A stretch of 64,000 bases of DNA from Chloroflexota bacterium (GTDB taxonomy: Bacteria > Chloroflexota > Dormibacteria > Dormibacterales > Dormibacteraceae). Positions within the stretch are counted from its first letter, which is position 1. Each line of letters starts with the position of its first letter. This document shows, piece after piece, positions 1 to 8,783 of the stretch. Under the pieces are notes generated by a model that was given only the letters and a program-made list of their open reading frames with translations, made no database searches and had not been told where the DNA came from. The position numbers were made by a program, and so were the translations under genes. The DNA is taken from positions 1 to 64,000 of the forward strand of contig VBEO01000138.1 of assembly GCA_005881825.1 (NCBI GenBank), read 5' to 3'.

Positions 1-932
1 AGCAGCGAATTGGCGACGCCCAGGGCCGAGATCAGGATGGCGATGGCGCCGATGCCGGCGATCACGATGTCGACCACGTGCAGGTAGCGCAGCACGGCTC
101 CCAGCACGTGCTCGGGCGCCGCGCTGGCATAGCCGAGGTCGTAGAGCTCGACGCGCACCTGGTGCACCTGGTCGATGCCGCCCGTGACCACGATCAGCTG
201 CTGGTAGGGCGAGTCGGGATCGAAGCTGCCCTCCTGCTGGACTCCCTGCCAGGCGTGGGCGGCCTGGGTCTGCAGCAACGGAACCACCAGGTCGGCCTGG
301 GCGAACTGCTGGCTGATCACCCCCACCACCGTGGCTTCGAACCAGCGCACCATGGGCGCGCCCGAGGGCGCCCCCACGACCTTGGGCTCGGCCACCGTGA
401 CCCGATCGCCCAGGGCGTCGGCGGCGCTGCCGGCGGGGTGGACGCGAGACACGTAGGACGGCGCCACCGCAACCTCGGTGGTGGACCTCGCGCCCGGGAG
501 ACGTCCGGCCAGCACGGTCAGCGGCAGGTCGCCGGCGGTCAGGTCGGTGCCCAGCATCACGGCCGGGTAGGAGCCGCCGCTGGGAGGCACCGCGATCACC
601 GGGGCGGCCTGCACCGGCAGCACGCCGCTCACTCCCGGCAGCGCCTTGACCCGGCTGATGGTGGCGTCGTCGATGGGGTGGGCGCCGCGGCTCTCGAACT
701 CGTCGCTGCTCAGCTGCAGGAAGGCCGGCCGCCCGGGCGCGACCTTGACGGCTCCCACCGGCAGGCCCTGGCCGAGGTGCTCGACGGCCTTGCTTTCGGC
801 GGCGCTGCCCACGCTGCCCAGCGCTACCAGGAGCGCGCTGCCCAGCGCCACGCCTAACGCCGTGAGCGCGGTGCGCGCCCGCCGCCGGCGCATGCTGATC
901 AACGCCAGGCTCAGCGCGTCCAGCCAGCTCAT
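1..932 (-). CDS. ABC transporter permease, MacB/FtsX type (partial, 3' end off the window)
   Basis: I translated the reverse strand from the ATG at 932 to the window edge without a stop; about 310 N-terminal residues are present. The start overlaps the stop of the upstream ATPase gene as ATGA, so the two are translationally coupled. Residues 10-40 form a basic stretch followed by a membrane helix (ARTALTALGVALGSALLVAL), then a long extracytoplasmic MacB-like periplasmic core domain. A second hydrophobic helix (VIAGIGAIAILISALGVANS) begins just at the edge, as expected for the FtsX domain. The family forms homodimers that use ATP-driven conformational change to move lipoproteins, peptides or drugs, or to signal to cell wall hydrolases. 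The substrate cannot be read from this part. Confidence 0.85.
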   Translation of the reverse strand, partial: MSWLDALSLALISMRRRRARTALTALGVALGSALLVALGSVGSAAESKAVEHLGQGLPVGAVKVAPGRPAFLQLSSDEFESRGAHPIDDATISRVKALPGVSGVLPVQAAPVIAVPPSGGSYPAVMLGTDLTAGDLPLTVLAGRLPGARSTTEVAVAPSYVSRVHPAGSAADALGDRVTVAEPKVVGAPSGAPMVRWFEATVVGVISQQFAQADLVVPLLQTQAAHAWQGVQQEGSFDPDSPYQQLIVVTGGIDQVHQVRVELYDLGYASAAPEHVLGAVLRYLHVVDIVIAGIGAIAILISALGVANSL

Positions 933-1609
933 GCCGCGCGGAGCCGGCCTCCCTCCAGCAGCAGCACACGGTCGGCGCGAGCCGCGGCCCGCTCCTCGTG
1001 CGTCACCAGCAGCACCGCGCAGCCTTGCTCTCGGCGGGCGGACTCCAGTAGCTGCAGAACCTGCTCGCCGCTGCGCATATCCAGGTTGCCGGTGGGCTCG
1101 TCGGCCAGCAGCACCGGTGGCCGGTTGGCGAGTGCGCGGGCGATGCCCACGCGCTGCTGCTCGCCGCCGCTGAGCCGGCCTGGCAGGTGCTCGGCGCGGC
1201 CGCTCAAACCCACCTGGTCCAGCAGCTCCAGCGCCCGCGGCCGGCGGGCGCGGGATGCCATGCCTGCGAAGGTGAGGGCGAGCTCGATGTTCTCGCGGGC
1301 GGTCAGCGCCTCCATCAGCCCGAAGTGCTGGAAGACGAATCCCACCGTCCGCCGGCGGTGCTCGGCCAGGCCGCCCGGTCCCAGGCCGGCCAGATCCCGG
1401 CCGCCGATGCGCACGCTGCCCGCGTGCGGCCGCTCCAGCCCGCCCAGGATCGCCAGCAGCGTGGTCTTGCCGGCCCCGGACGGTCCCACCAGGGCCACGA
1501 AGCTGCCCGGTTCGACTTCCAGGTCCAGCCCGGAAAGCACCGGGATCTCGCCGGCCGGCCCCTGGTAGCGGTGGCTGAGCCCGCGGACCTCGACGAGCGG
1601 TGCGCTCAC
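929..1609 (-). CDS. ABC transporter ATP-binding protein, LolD/MacB family
   Basis: A 226-residue ABC ATPase with all catalytic motifs: Walker A GPSGAGKTT at residues 42-50, Q-loop glutamine near 94, signature LSGGEQQR at 146-153, Walker B VLLADEP at 166-172 and the H-loop histidine near 204. The length and the ENIELAL/DEPTGNLD motifs are those of the LolD/MacB/FtsE subfamily, which pairs with the FtsX-type permease encoded directly downstream with an ATGA overlap. It energises that exporter from the cytoplasmic face. The start ATG gives a conventional N-terminus (APLVEVRGLSHRY). Nothing in the gene is truncated. The transported substrate is not evident. Confidence 0.95.
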   Translation of the reverse strand: MSAPLVEVRGLSHRYQGPAGEIPVLSGLDLEVEPGSFVALVGPSGAGKTTLLAILGGLERPHAGSVRIGGRDLAGLGPGGLAEHRRRTVGFVFQHFGLMEALTARENIELALTFAGMASRARRPRALELLDQVGLSGRAEHLPGRLSGGEQQRVGIARALANRPPVLLADEPTGNLDMRSGEQVLQLLESARREQGCAVLLVTHEERAAARADRVLLLEGGRLRAA

Positions 1610-1646
1610 GTCCTCAACAGGGTGCCATCCCGGGTTGGACTCCCGG

Positions 1647-2501
1647 CTAAAACGCTCTTATGAACCGCCCGGCGATCTCGGCGATCGCCTCCGGCACCTG
1701 CCCCGGCGACGCCACGAACCGCCGCAGCGGCACCCGAGCGATGTCGAAGCCGGCTTCCGCCACGGCCGGCAGCGCGTCGAGGTCGGTTGTGGTCTCGGTC
1801 ATCGTCAGCGGCCGCGGCGCCGCCGCCCGCAGTTCCCGGATCGCTGCCGCCTTCTCGGCCAGGGTCATGCCGTAGGCGGTGTACGGCATCCAGCCGTCGC
1901 CCAGGGCCGCCACCCGGCGCACCAGCCGGCGCGTGAACTTGCCGGTGAACCAGACCGGAATGCGCTCGCCGGCCGCCGGTCGGGGGGAGCAGCGCATCGC
2001 GTCGAAGTTCACGGTGCGCGAGTGAAATGAGGCGGGCGCGCCGGCCCAGAGCGCGCGGCAGGCGCCGATCGCATCCTCCATCAGCTGGCCGCGGTCGGCG
2101 AAGGAGATGCCGAGCGCGTCGTACTCGTCGCGGTGCCAGCTCGGCGAGACGCCCATGACAAAGCGCCCGCCGGAAAGCGCGTGCAGGGTGGCGCCCAGCT
2201 TGGCCAGCAGCCCGGCCGGGCGCAGCGGCGCGATCACCACCGCCGAGACCAGACCGATCCGGGAGGTGACCGCGCTCATGGCCGCCAGAGTCAGCAGCGG
2301 CTCCGGCCAGGGCATCTCCAGGTGCTGCGGCTCCCAGTCGCTCCAGGGATCCTGCTCACTGGCGTTGGGGCCCATCAGCACGTGCTCGGGAACCGTGAGG
2401 TAGTCGACGCCGGCGGCCTCGGCAAGCCTTGCGACCTCGACCAACCGCTGCTGCTCGGAGGCGGGGAAGATGCTCCCCTCGACCGCCAGCGCGAGCTTCA
2501 C
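1647..2501 (-). CDS. LLM-class oxidoreductase, probably F420-dependent
   Basis: A 284-residue single-domain TIM-barrel protein of the luciferase-like monooxygenase superfamily. Typical family segments are visible: an N-terminal ARLAEAAGVDYLTVPEHV strand-helix, SRIGLVSAVVIAPLRPAGLLAK around residues 80-102, the GGRFVMGVSPSWHRDEYDA flavin/deazaflavin-site segment at about 112-130, and a C-terminal ALGDGWMPY loop. Such proteins in F420-producing lineages usually reduce or oxidise small organic substrates with coenzyme F420, but substrate and cofactor cannot be proved from sequence. It is divergent from the SDR-hyuAB operon with only 23 bases between start codons, so the two promoters must overlap. 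A second, different LLM protein lies at 44946-45710. Confidence 0.85.
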   Translation of the reverse strand: MKLALAVEGSIFPASEQQRLVEVARLAEAAGVDYLTVPEHVLMGPNASEQDPWSDWEPQHLEMPWPEPLLTLAAMSAVTSRIGLVSAVVIAPLRPAGLLAKLGATLHALSGGRFVMGVSPSWHRDEYDALGISFADRGQLMEDAIGACRALWAGAPASFHSRTVNFDAMRCSPRPAAGERIPVWFTGKFTRRLVRRVAALGDGWMPYTAYGMTLAEKAAAIRELRAAAPRPLTMTETTTDLDALPAVAEAGFDIARVPLRRFVASPGQVPEAIAEIAGRFIRAF

Positions 2502-2512
2502 CGGGCGGAGGC

Positions 2513-2518
2513 TACGCT
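2513..2518 (+). promoter_or_regulatory. Candidate -10 box for a leaderless SDR-hyuAB transcript
   Basis: TACGCT lies six bases before the GTG at 2525, with no Shine-Dalgarno sequence between them. The same hexamer stands in the same place before the genes at 10267 and 23294. No convincing -35 was found. Confidence 0.4.
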
Positions 2519-2524
2519 TGCAGC

Positions 2525-3322
2525 GTGTCGCAGGCCCACCTCGCCGGCAAGGTCGCCATCGTCACTGGTGGCGGGGCCGGCATCGGGCGCGCGATCGCGC
2601 TCCGCTTCGCCGAACAAGGCGCGCGCCTGGTGGTGGCCGACGTCAATGCGGAGACCGCCCGGGCCGTAGCGGAGGCGGCCGGCCACGACGCGCTGGCCGT
2701 GCCCTGCGACGTCTCCGCGCCGGCCGATGTGGACCGCCTCTTCGAAACGACCCTCCAGCGATTCGGGTCGCTGGACGTGCTGGTCAACAACGCCGGGTTG
2801 GTCAACACCGAGCGCCATTTCCTGGAGGCGGACGAGGCCTGGTGGCGCCGGATCCAGGAGGTCAACCTGTGGGGCGTCTTCCACTGCAGCCTGCGCGCGG
2901 CCCGGATCATGGCCGAGCAGCGGCACGGGGTCATCCTGGCGGTCTCCTCGGGCGGCGCCACCAAGGCGCACCGCGGCAACGTCGCCTATGACGCGGCCAA
3001 GGGCGGCATCGAAGCCATGGTGCGCGGCATGGCGCTCGACCTCGGTCCCTACGGCGTGCGCGTCTGCGGCCTGGTGCCGGGCTCCATCGACACCCAGGGC
3101 ATGGACCCCGAGACCAAGGCCAGCCGGGGCGAGACCGTGCCCCTCCGCCGGGTCGGAGAGGCCGAGGACCTGGCCGGACCGGCGGTCTTCCTGGTTAGCG
3201 ACGACGCCGCCTACATCAGCGGCACCATGCTGGTGGTGGACGGCGGCCTGCTGGCGCAGCAGCGCTCGCCGCAGGTCGACATCTTCCCGCTGAGCAAGTA
3301 CCCCAACCTGCCTCCGAGGTAG
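2525..3322 (+). CDS. SDR-family NAD(P)-dependent oxidoreductase
   Basis: A 265-residue classical short-chain dehydrogenase/reductase. The Rossmann dinucleotide motif TGGGAGIG is at residues 14-21, NNAG follows near residue 90, and the catalytic Tyr-x-x-x-Lys is Y155-K159 (AYDAAKGG) preceded by a serine in VSSGG. The C-terminus carries the usual SGTMLVVDGG. I chose the GTG at 2525 because it gives the standard short N-terminus before KVAIVTGG and sits six bases after a TACGCT box; in-frame codons upstream run into the divergent LLM gene. It is the first gene of a run that continues directly into hyuA (stop TAG is followed immediately by the TTG start), so it probably acts on a substrate or product of the hydantoinase-type pathway. 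Confidence 0.9.
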   Translation: MSQAHLAGKVAIVTGGGAGIGRAIALRFAEQGARLVVADVNAETARAVAEAAGHDALAVPCDVSAPADVDRLFETTLQRFGSLDVLVNNAGLVNTERHFLEADEAWWRRIQEVNLWGVFHCSLRAARIMAEQRHGVILAVSSGGATKAHRGNVAYDAAKGGIEAMVRGMALDLGPYGVRVCGLVPGSIDTQGMDPETKASRGETVPLRRVGEAEDLAGPAVFLVSDDAAYISGTMLVVDGGLLAQQRSPQVDIFPLSKYPNLPPR

Positions 3323-5365
3323 TTGGCCTACCGAGTCGGCGTCGACATCGGCGGCACCTTCACGGACCTGATCCTGGTCCGCGATGCGACCGGCGACTTC
3401 ACGGTCGCCAAGGCCCTGACCACCCCCGACGACCCGGCCCGCGCCGTGGCCGCCGCGCTGGAGGACGCGCTGAGCCGGGCCGGCGTCGCCGCGGATGAGG
3501 TGGCGCAGATCATCCACGGCACCACGCTGGTTACCAACGCCATCATCGAGCGCAAGGGCGCGCGCACTGCGCTGCTCACCACGGCCGGTTTTCGGGATGC
3601 GCTGGAGATCGGCAAGGAAGCGCGCTTCGAGCTCTACGACATCGAGCTGGAGCTGCCGGAACCCCTCGTTCCGCGCTATCTCCGCTTCGACGTCCCCCAG
3701 CGCACGCTGGCCGACGGCAGCACCGCCCAGGAGCTGGACGTGGAGTTCGTCGAGCGCCTGGCGCGCGAGTTGGCGGCCGCCGGCGTGGACGCGGTCGCCA
3801 TCTCCTTCCTGCACAGCTATGCCAATCCCGAACCGGAGCACAGGGCACGAGACGCGGTGCTGCGGGTGGCGCCGGAGGCCCGGGTCTCCATCTCGTCGGA
3901 GGTCGTGCCGGAGATCCGCGAGTACGAGCGGACCTCGACCACCGTCGCCAACGTCTACGTCCAGCGCCGCACCGAGCGCTACCTGGCGGACATGCAGGCG
4001 CGCCTGTCGGGGCTGGGCTTCGAGGGCGCGCTGCGGATGATGCTGTCCGGGGGCGGCATCGCGACCCCGGAAACCGCGGCCCGTTTCCCGATCCGCCTCC
4101 TGGAGTCCGGGCCGGCCGGTGGCGCGCTGGCCGCCGCCCACTACGGTCGGGCGGCGGGTATCCGGGACCTCCTCTCCTTCGACCTCGGCGGCACTACTGC
4201 CAAGTTCGCGGTGATCGCGGGCGGGGAGCCGCTGCTGGCGGCGGAGTTCGAGGTCGACCGCCGCTACCGCTTCAAGAAGGGCTCCGGGCTGCCCATCAAG
4301 ACGCAGGTCATCGAGATGATCGAGATCGGCGCGGGCGGCGGCTCCATCGCCCGCGTCGACTCGCTGGGCCTGCTCCGGGTGGGGCCCGACTCGTCGGGCG
4401 CCGACCCCGGGCCCGCCGCCTACGGACAGGGCGGCACCGAGCCCACGGTCACCGACGCCGACCTGGTTCTGGGCTATCTCGACCCGGGCTTCTTCCTGGG
4501 TGGGGCGATGCCGCTGGACGTCGACGCCGCGCAGCAGGCCATCGAAGCCAAGGTCGCGCGGCCGCTGGGCCTGAGCCTGGAGGAGGCGGCGTGGGGCATC
4601 CACCAGGCCGTCAACGAGGGCATGGCGGGAGCCTCTCGAGTGCACGTGATCGAGCGCGGCCAGGACCCAAGGGCGCTGCCCGTGTTCGCCTTCGGCGGAG
4701 CCGGCCCCGTTCACGGCTACAGGGTGGCCCGGGCGCTGGGCTCGCCGGGCCTGCTAGCGCCGCAGGGAGCCGGTGTGCTGAGCACCGTCGGGTTTCTGGC
4801 CGCGCCGCCGGCCTTCGATTTCGTGCGCACGTGGTCGACGCCGCTGGAAGGCCTCGACAGCGCTCGCGCCGAACGCCTCCTCCGGGAGATGGAAGCGGAG
4901 GGCGCCGGCCTGCTGGGTGAGCCGGTCACCCACCGGCGTGAGGTGGACATGCGCTACGTCGGCCAGGGCCACGAGATCCGCGTCCCGGTCCCCGACGGGG
5001 AGAGTTGGGGTGGGGGACTGCGCGCAGCTTTCGAATCCGAGTACAGCCGGCTCTACAACCGTCTAGGCCCGGCCGGCGTGCCTCTGGAGATCACAGCCTG
5101 GCGCGTGCGCTCCAGCGGCCCGCGGCCGGAGCTCAGCCTGAACGTGCGCGGCGGCGCCGGGGAGGCGCGCAAGGGCACCCGCCAGGCCTGGATGCCGGAA
5201 GCCGGCGGCATGACCGAGGTGCCCGTCTACGACCGCTACCGGCTGGCCCCCGGCCACCGCTTCGAGGGTCCGGCGATCATCGAGGAGCGGGAGTCGACGC
5301 TGGTGGTCGGCCCTGACGCTCATTGCGTCATGGACGAGCAGTGGAACCTGGTGGCGCGCTGGTGA
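3323..5365 (+). CDS. hyuA: Hydantoinase/oxoprolinase alpha subunit (HyuA family)
   Basis: A 680-residue protein starting at a TTG placed directly after the SDR stop. The N-terminal VGVDIGGTFTDL at residues 5-16 is the HyuA signature (ASKHA-like nucleotide-binding fold), followed by HGTTLVTNAIIERKGA and a central DLGGTTAKFAVI repeat of the phosphate-binding loop near residue 290. The C-terminal region has the GPAIIEERESTLVVGP segment of the family. With HyuB it forms ATP-dependent ring-opening enzymes (N-methylhydantoinase, 5-oxoprolinase) or, in related families, acetone/acetophenone carboxylases. Full length for the family, no damage seen. Substrate is inferred only from the neighbours: a sarcosine-oxidase-like flavoprotein follows, which points toward N-methylhydantoin or another N-methyl compound. 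Confidence 0.93.
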   Translation: MAYRVGVDIGGTFTDLILVRDATGDFTVAKALTTPDDPARAVAAALEDALSRAGVAADEVAQIIHGTTLVTNAIIERKGARTALLTTAGFRDALEIGKEARFELYDIELELPEPLVPRYLRFDVPQRTLADGSTAQELDVEFVERLARELAAAGVDAVAISFLHSYANPEPEHRARDAVLRVAPEARVSISSEVVPEIREYERTSTTVANVYVQRRTERYLADMQARLSGLGFEGALRMMLSGGGIATPETAARFPIRLLESGPAGGALAAAHYGRAAGIRDLLSFDLGGTTAKFAVIAGGEPLLAAEFEVDRRYRFKKGSGLPIKTQVIEMIEIGAGGGSIARVDSLGLLRVGPDSSGADPGPAAYGQGGTEPTVTDADLVLGYLDPGFFLGGAMPLDVDAAQQAIEAKVARPLGLSLEEAAWGIHQAVNEGMAGASRVHVIERGQDPRALPVFAFGGAGPVHGYRVARALGSPGLLAPQGAGVLSTVGFLAAPPAFDFVRTWSTPLEGLDSARAERLLREMEAEGAGLLGEPVTHRREVDMRYVGQGHEIRVPVPDGESWGGGLRAAFESEYSRLYNRLGPAGVPLEITAWRVRSSGPRPELSLNVRGGAGEARKGTRQAWMPEAGGMTEVPVYDRYRLAPGHRFEGPAIIEERESTLVVGPDAHCVMDEQWNLVARW

Positions 5366-7062
5366 ACGTCCTCACTCTGGAAGTGCTCTGGAACCGGCTG
5401 CTTTCGGTCGTCAACGAGCAGCAGGTCACGCTCATGCGCACCGCCTTCTCGACGGTGGTCCGCGAGTCCCAGGACCTGGCCTGCGGGGTCTTCGACTCCC
5501 GCGGCTACATGGTCGCCCAGTCGCTCACCGGCACCCCTGGCCACATCAACGCCATGGCCACCGGTGTGCGTCATTTCCTGAAAGCCATCCCGCCCGCCAC
5601 GCTGGCGCCGGGCGATGTCCTGATCACCAACGACCCCTGGCTCACCGCCGGTCAGATCAACGATATGACCGTGCTCACGCCGGTGTTCTTCGAAGACCGC
5701 GTCATCGGCTACTTCGCGTCCTGCTGCCACTCGCCCGACGTGGGCGGCCGCGTGTACGGCGCCGCCGCCACCGAGGTTTACGAGGAGGGCATTCGGATCC
5801 CGATCATGCATCTCTTCCGGAAGGGCGAGCCCAACGCCGACCTGCTCGCCCTGATCCGCGCCAATGTGCGCGTGCCCGAGGAGACGATCGGCGACCTCTA
5901 CGCCCAGGCGGCCAGCAACGACGTGGGCGCGCGCGACCTCGCGCGCTTCCTGGAGGAGTTCGGCCTACACGAGATCGATGACCTGGGCGACGCCATCATC
6001 GAGCGCTCCGAGCGCGCCATGCGCGATGCCATCGCGGCGCTACCGGACGGCGCCTACCGCGCCGAGAACTGGGCCGACGGTTTCGACGACCAACCTGTGC
6101 ACATCGTGGTCACGGTCACCATCGCCGGCGACGAGGTGACGATGGACTTCGCGGGCTCGTCCGAGCAGATGGCGAACGGGCTCAACGTCGTCCTCAACTA
6201 CACGCACGCGTACGCGTCATTCGCCATGAAGGCGGCGGTGAATCCCGAGGTGCCGCACAACGACGGCGCCTTCCGGCCCGTGCACGTGACCGCCCCCGAA
6301 GGCTCCATCTTCAACTGCCGCGAGCCGGCGGCGGTGGCCGCCCGCCACCTGATGGGGCACATGATCCCCGCCACGGTCTACGCCGCGCTCGTGCAGGCCA
6401 TGCCGGGGCGCCTGATGGCGGGCGGCTCTGACGCGCTCTGGCTGACCGTCTGGCGCGGCACCTGGCCGGGCTCCAACCGGCTCTTCACCTTCAGCAACTT
6501 TCAGTCCGGCGGCGCGGGCGCGCGCGCCGACAAGGATGGCCTGCAGACCAACGGTTATCCCTCCGGCGTGGCCGGGGTGCCGGCCGAGGTGGTGGAGACC
6601 TGGGCGCCGCTGGTCATGCACCGCAAGGCCCTGGTTACCGATTCCGGCGGGGCGGGACGCGCGCGCGGCGGGCTCAGCCAGGAGGCGGAGATCAGCTACC
6701 GGGGCGACGGGCGCTGGGGCGTCTCCACGCTGATCGAGCGCACGCGCTTCCCGGGCAACGGGCTGGCCGGGGGCCGGCCGGGATCGCTCGGCCGCTTTCA
6801 GCTGGCAAGCGGCGAGAAGCCGCCGCCCAAGCGCCTGGTGCCCCTGCCGCGCGATGCCCGAGTGCAGCTGGTGCTGCCGGGGGGCGGCGGCTATGGCGAC
6901 CCGCGCGAACGCGCGCCCGACAAGGTGCTGCAGGACGTCGTCAACGGCTATGTGAGCCTGGAGGCCGCCGAGCGCGAGTACGGCGTTCGGGTGCGCTACA
7001 TCGGCGGCCCCGAGCGGTTGGTCCGGCTGCCCGAGCACTACGTCATCGAGCCCGATGGCTGA
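5362..7062 (+). CDS. hyuB: Hydantoinase/oxoprolinase beta subunit (HyuB family)
   Basis: A 566-residue HyuB protein. The start is taken as the GTG at 5362, which overlaps the hyuA stop as GTGA and gives the usual N-terminus (LEVLWNRLLSVVNEQQVTLMRTAFSTVVRES); an in-frame ATG at 5323 would add 13 unmatched residues inside hyuA. Recognisable blocks are SLTGTPGHINAMATGVRHF, GDVLITNDPW, HSPDVGG and the C-terminal LPGGGGYGDPRER glycine-rich segment that HyuB proteins share. HyuA and HyuB act as a complex, with HyuB carrying metal-binding residues of the hydrolase half. The gene is translationally coupled on both sides: its stop overlaps the next start by eight bases. Confidence 0.93.
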   Translation: MNVLTLEVLWNRLLSVVNEQQVTLMRTAFSTVVRESQDLACGVFDSRGYMVAQSLTGTPGHINAMATGVRHFLKAIPPATLAPGDVLITNDPWLTAGQINDMTVLTPVFFEDRVIGYFASCCHSPDVGGRVYGAAATEVYEEGIRIPIMHLFRKGEPNADLLALIRANVRVPEETIGDLYAQAASNDVGARDLARFLEEFGLHEIDDLGDAIIERSERAMRDAIAALPDGAYRAENWADGFDDQPVHIVVTVTIAGDEVTMDFAGSSEQMANGLNVVLNYTHAYASFAMKAAVNPEVPHNDGAFRPVHVTAPEGSIFNCREPAAVAARHLMGHMIPATVYAALVQAMPGRLMAGGSDALWLTVWRGTWPGSNRLFTFSNFQSGGAGARADKDGLQTNGYPSGVAGVPAEVVETWAPLVMHRKALVTDSGGAGRARGGLSQEAEISYRGDGRWGVSTLIERTRFPGNGLAGGRPGSLGRFQLASGEKPPPKRLVPLPRDARVQLVLPGGGGYGDPRERAPDKVLQDVVNGYVSLEAAEREYGVRVRYIGGPERLVRLPEHYVIEPDG

Positions 7063-8173
7063 GCCGGAAGTCACCGTCGTGGGGTTGGGGATCATGGGCA
7101 GCTGCACGCTCTGGCAACTGGCCGCGCGGGGCGTGCGCGCGGTAGGTTACGACCGCTTCGTGCCGCCGCACGACCAGGGCGCGTCCCACGGGCACTCCCG
7201 GATGCTGCGCCGCCTGCAGTTCGAAGGCGACCAGTACGTCGCCCTCGCCGACCGGGCCTACGAGCTGTGGCGGCAGCTCGAGCGGGAGACAGGTCGCCCG
7301 CTCTTCACACGCACCGGGCTGCTGATCATCGGTCCCGGCGACTCCCAGCTCATCCGGGGCGCCCGTGAGTCGGCCGAACGCTGCGGGCAGCGCCACGAGG
7401 TCCTGGATACAGCAGAACTGCGCGAGCGCTACCCGCAGCACCGGGTGGCCGAGGGCGAGATCGGCCTCCTCGACCCCGAGGCCGGCTTCGTGAGCCCGGA
7501 GGAGGCCATAACAGCAGCGCTGGACCGGGCGTGCGCTTTGGGTGCCGAAGTGCGCATCGGGAAGGCGCTGGAGAAGCTCGAGGGGCGGACCGTGGCAGCG
7601 CCCGGGACGTGGCTGGGCGCGCTGGTGCCCGAGCTGGCTCAGCACATCTCGATCGAGCGTCATTTCTTCGCCTGGCTGCCGGTGCGGGACCCCGCCGCCT
7701 ACGCGCCCGAGCGCTTCCCCATGTGGATTCGGGAGAGCTCCGCGGCGACTGGCCGGCCGATCGAGGAGTCGCACCAGCACAGCGTGCGCATCCGGGCCTT
7801 CGGCTTCCCGACCACCGACGGCAGCCGGGTCAAGGTGGGCTTCCCGGTGACCGGCGTGCGCGTCGACACTCCAGAGGTCGATCGGCGGCCGCGTCCCCAA
7901 GAGCTGGCGATGCTTGCGCAGGAGAACATCGACGCGATCCTGAGCGGCGTGCTGGCCGAGCCCAGCGACTTCAGCGTCTGCCTCTACGACAACAGCCCGG
8001 ACGGCGACTTCATCATCGGCTCCCCGCCTGGACGGCCGGAGCTGACCGTGCTGGGCGGGTTCTCAGGGCATGGCTTCAAGCACGCGCCCGCGGTGGGCGA
8101 GATCGCGGCGGCGCTGGCGACCGGCACCCAGCCGCCGCTCGACGTCAGCCCCTGGTCACCCCTCCGGTTGTGA
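7055..8173 (+). CDS. FAD-dependent oxidoreductase of the sarcosine oxidase / MTOX family, with an apparent internal deletion
   Basis: A 372-residue flavoprotein. The N-terminal VVGLGIMGSCTLWQLAARG is the FAD GxGxxG fold, ASHGHSRM is the family arginine motif, and C309 in SVCLYDNSPDGDF aligns with the cysteine that covalently binds FAD in monomeric sarcosine oxidase and N-methyltryptophan oxidase. The C-terminal GFSGHGFKHAPAVGEIAA is also typical. The family oxidatively demethylates N-methyl amino acids to the amine, formaldehyde and H2O2. Around residues 170-185 (ALEKLEGRTVAAPGTW) the strand-turn-strand block that normally precedes the second FAD motif (V.T..G.....VV.AAG.W) is missing, about 20-25 residues, with the frame kept. 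The start overlaps hyuB by eight bases. Whether the product folds is uncertain. Confidence 0.85.
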   Translation: MAEPEVTVVGLGIMGSCTLWQLAARGVRAVGYDRFVPPHDQGASHGHSRMLRRLQFEGDQYVALADRAYELWRQLERETGRPLFTRTGLLIIGPGDSQLIRGARESAERCGQRHEVLDTAELRERYPQHRVAEGEIGLLDPEAGFVSPEEAITAALDRACALGAEVRIGKALEKLEGRTVAAPGTWLGALVPELAQHISIERHFFAWLPVRDPAAYAPERFPMWIRESSAATGRPIEESHQHSVRIRAFGFPTTDGSRVKVGFPVTGVRVDTPEVDRRPRPQELAMLAQENIDAILSGVLAEPSDFSVCLYDNSPDGDFIIGSPPGRPELTVLGGFSGHGFKHAPAVGEIAAALATGTQPPLDVSPWSPLRL

Positions 8174-8174
8174 G

Positions 8175-8753
8175 CTAAGCGGCCCACAGCTCGGCCAACG
8201 AGGGAACCTCCTGGATGAGCATCTCGACCAGGTGCGGGTCCCACTGCGAGCCCTTGCCGCTCTTGAGGATGGCCAGCGCGGTGGAGAGGGGCCGCCCGGG
8301 TCGGTAGGGCCGATCGGTGACCATGGAGTCGTAGGCGTCGCAGGTGGCCACGATGCGCGCCAGCAGCGGTATCTGCTCACCTTTCAGGCCATCGGGATAG
8401 CCGGTGCCGTCCCAGCGCTCGTGGTGGTGGCGGATGATCGGCAGCAGCGTCCCGGCCGTCTTCAGCGGCCGCACCATGTTCTCCCCGATGAGCGGGTGCT
8501 GCCGGATCACCGCCCATTCGTCTGCGGCCAGAGGCCCTCGTTTCTCGAGGATGGTGTGGGGAATGCCCAGCTTGCCGATGTCGTGCATCTTGCCGCCGCG
8601 CCAGGCGACCTCCTGGTCCTCCGGTCGCAGCCTCAGCAGTCGGGCCAGGTGCCGGGCCACCAGCGCCACCCGGTCGGTGTGGGCCGTGGTGTGCGAATCC
8701 TCGTTCTCCACCTCCGCCGCCAGGGTGCGGAGCACGCCCTCGGCGGAATGCAT
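8175..8753 (-). CDS. HD-GYP domain protein (cyclic-di-GMP phosphodiesterase-like)
   Basis: A compact single-domain HD-GYP protein, 192 residues from the ATG at 8753. The metal-binding HD pair is in HDIGKLGIP and the GYP region reads HHHERWDGTGYPDGLKG; further conserved pieces are HTDRVALVARHLA and VATCDAYDSMVTDRPYRP. Such domains hydrolyse cyclic-di-GMP. No receiver or sensor domain is attached. An alternative GTG at 8843 would add 30 Pro/Arg-rich residues without domain similarity, so I prefer 8753. It is convergent with the MTOX gene (one base between stops). Upstream lie a short leader-type ORF (8830-8901), a hairpin (8784-8805) and a sigma-70-like promoter, so expression may be attenuated. 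A GGDEF gene lies just upstream on the same strand. Confidence 0.88.
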   Translation of the reverse strand: MHSAEGVLRTLAAEVENEDSHTTAHTDRVALVARHLARLLRLRPEDQEVAWRGGKMHDIGKLGIPHTILEKRGPLAADEWAVIRQHPLIGENMVRPLKTAGTLLPIIRHHHERWDGTGYPDGLKGEQIPLLARIVATCDAYDSMVTDRPYRPGRPLSTALAILKSGKGSQWDPHLVEMLIQEVPSLAELWAA

Positions 8754-8783
8754 CCAGAGCTCGGCGGAGAAGAAGGGATGTGA

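Noticed and set aside
78-857. Long plus-strand frame with many His and Arg
   Set aside because: It mirrors the minus-strand permease; composition is that of an antisense frame and the minus strand gives clear FtsX/MacB similarity.
2498-4714. 738-codon minus-strand frame opposite the SDR and hyuA genes
   Set aside because: Antisense shadow of GC-rich coding DNA; no motif, and the plus strand holds intact enzymes.
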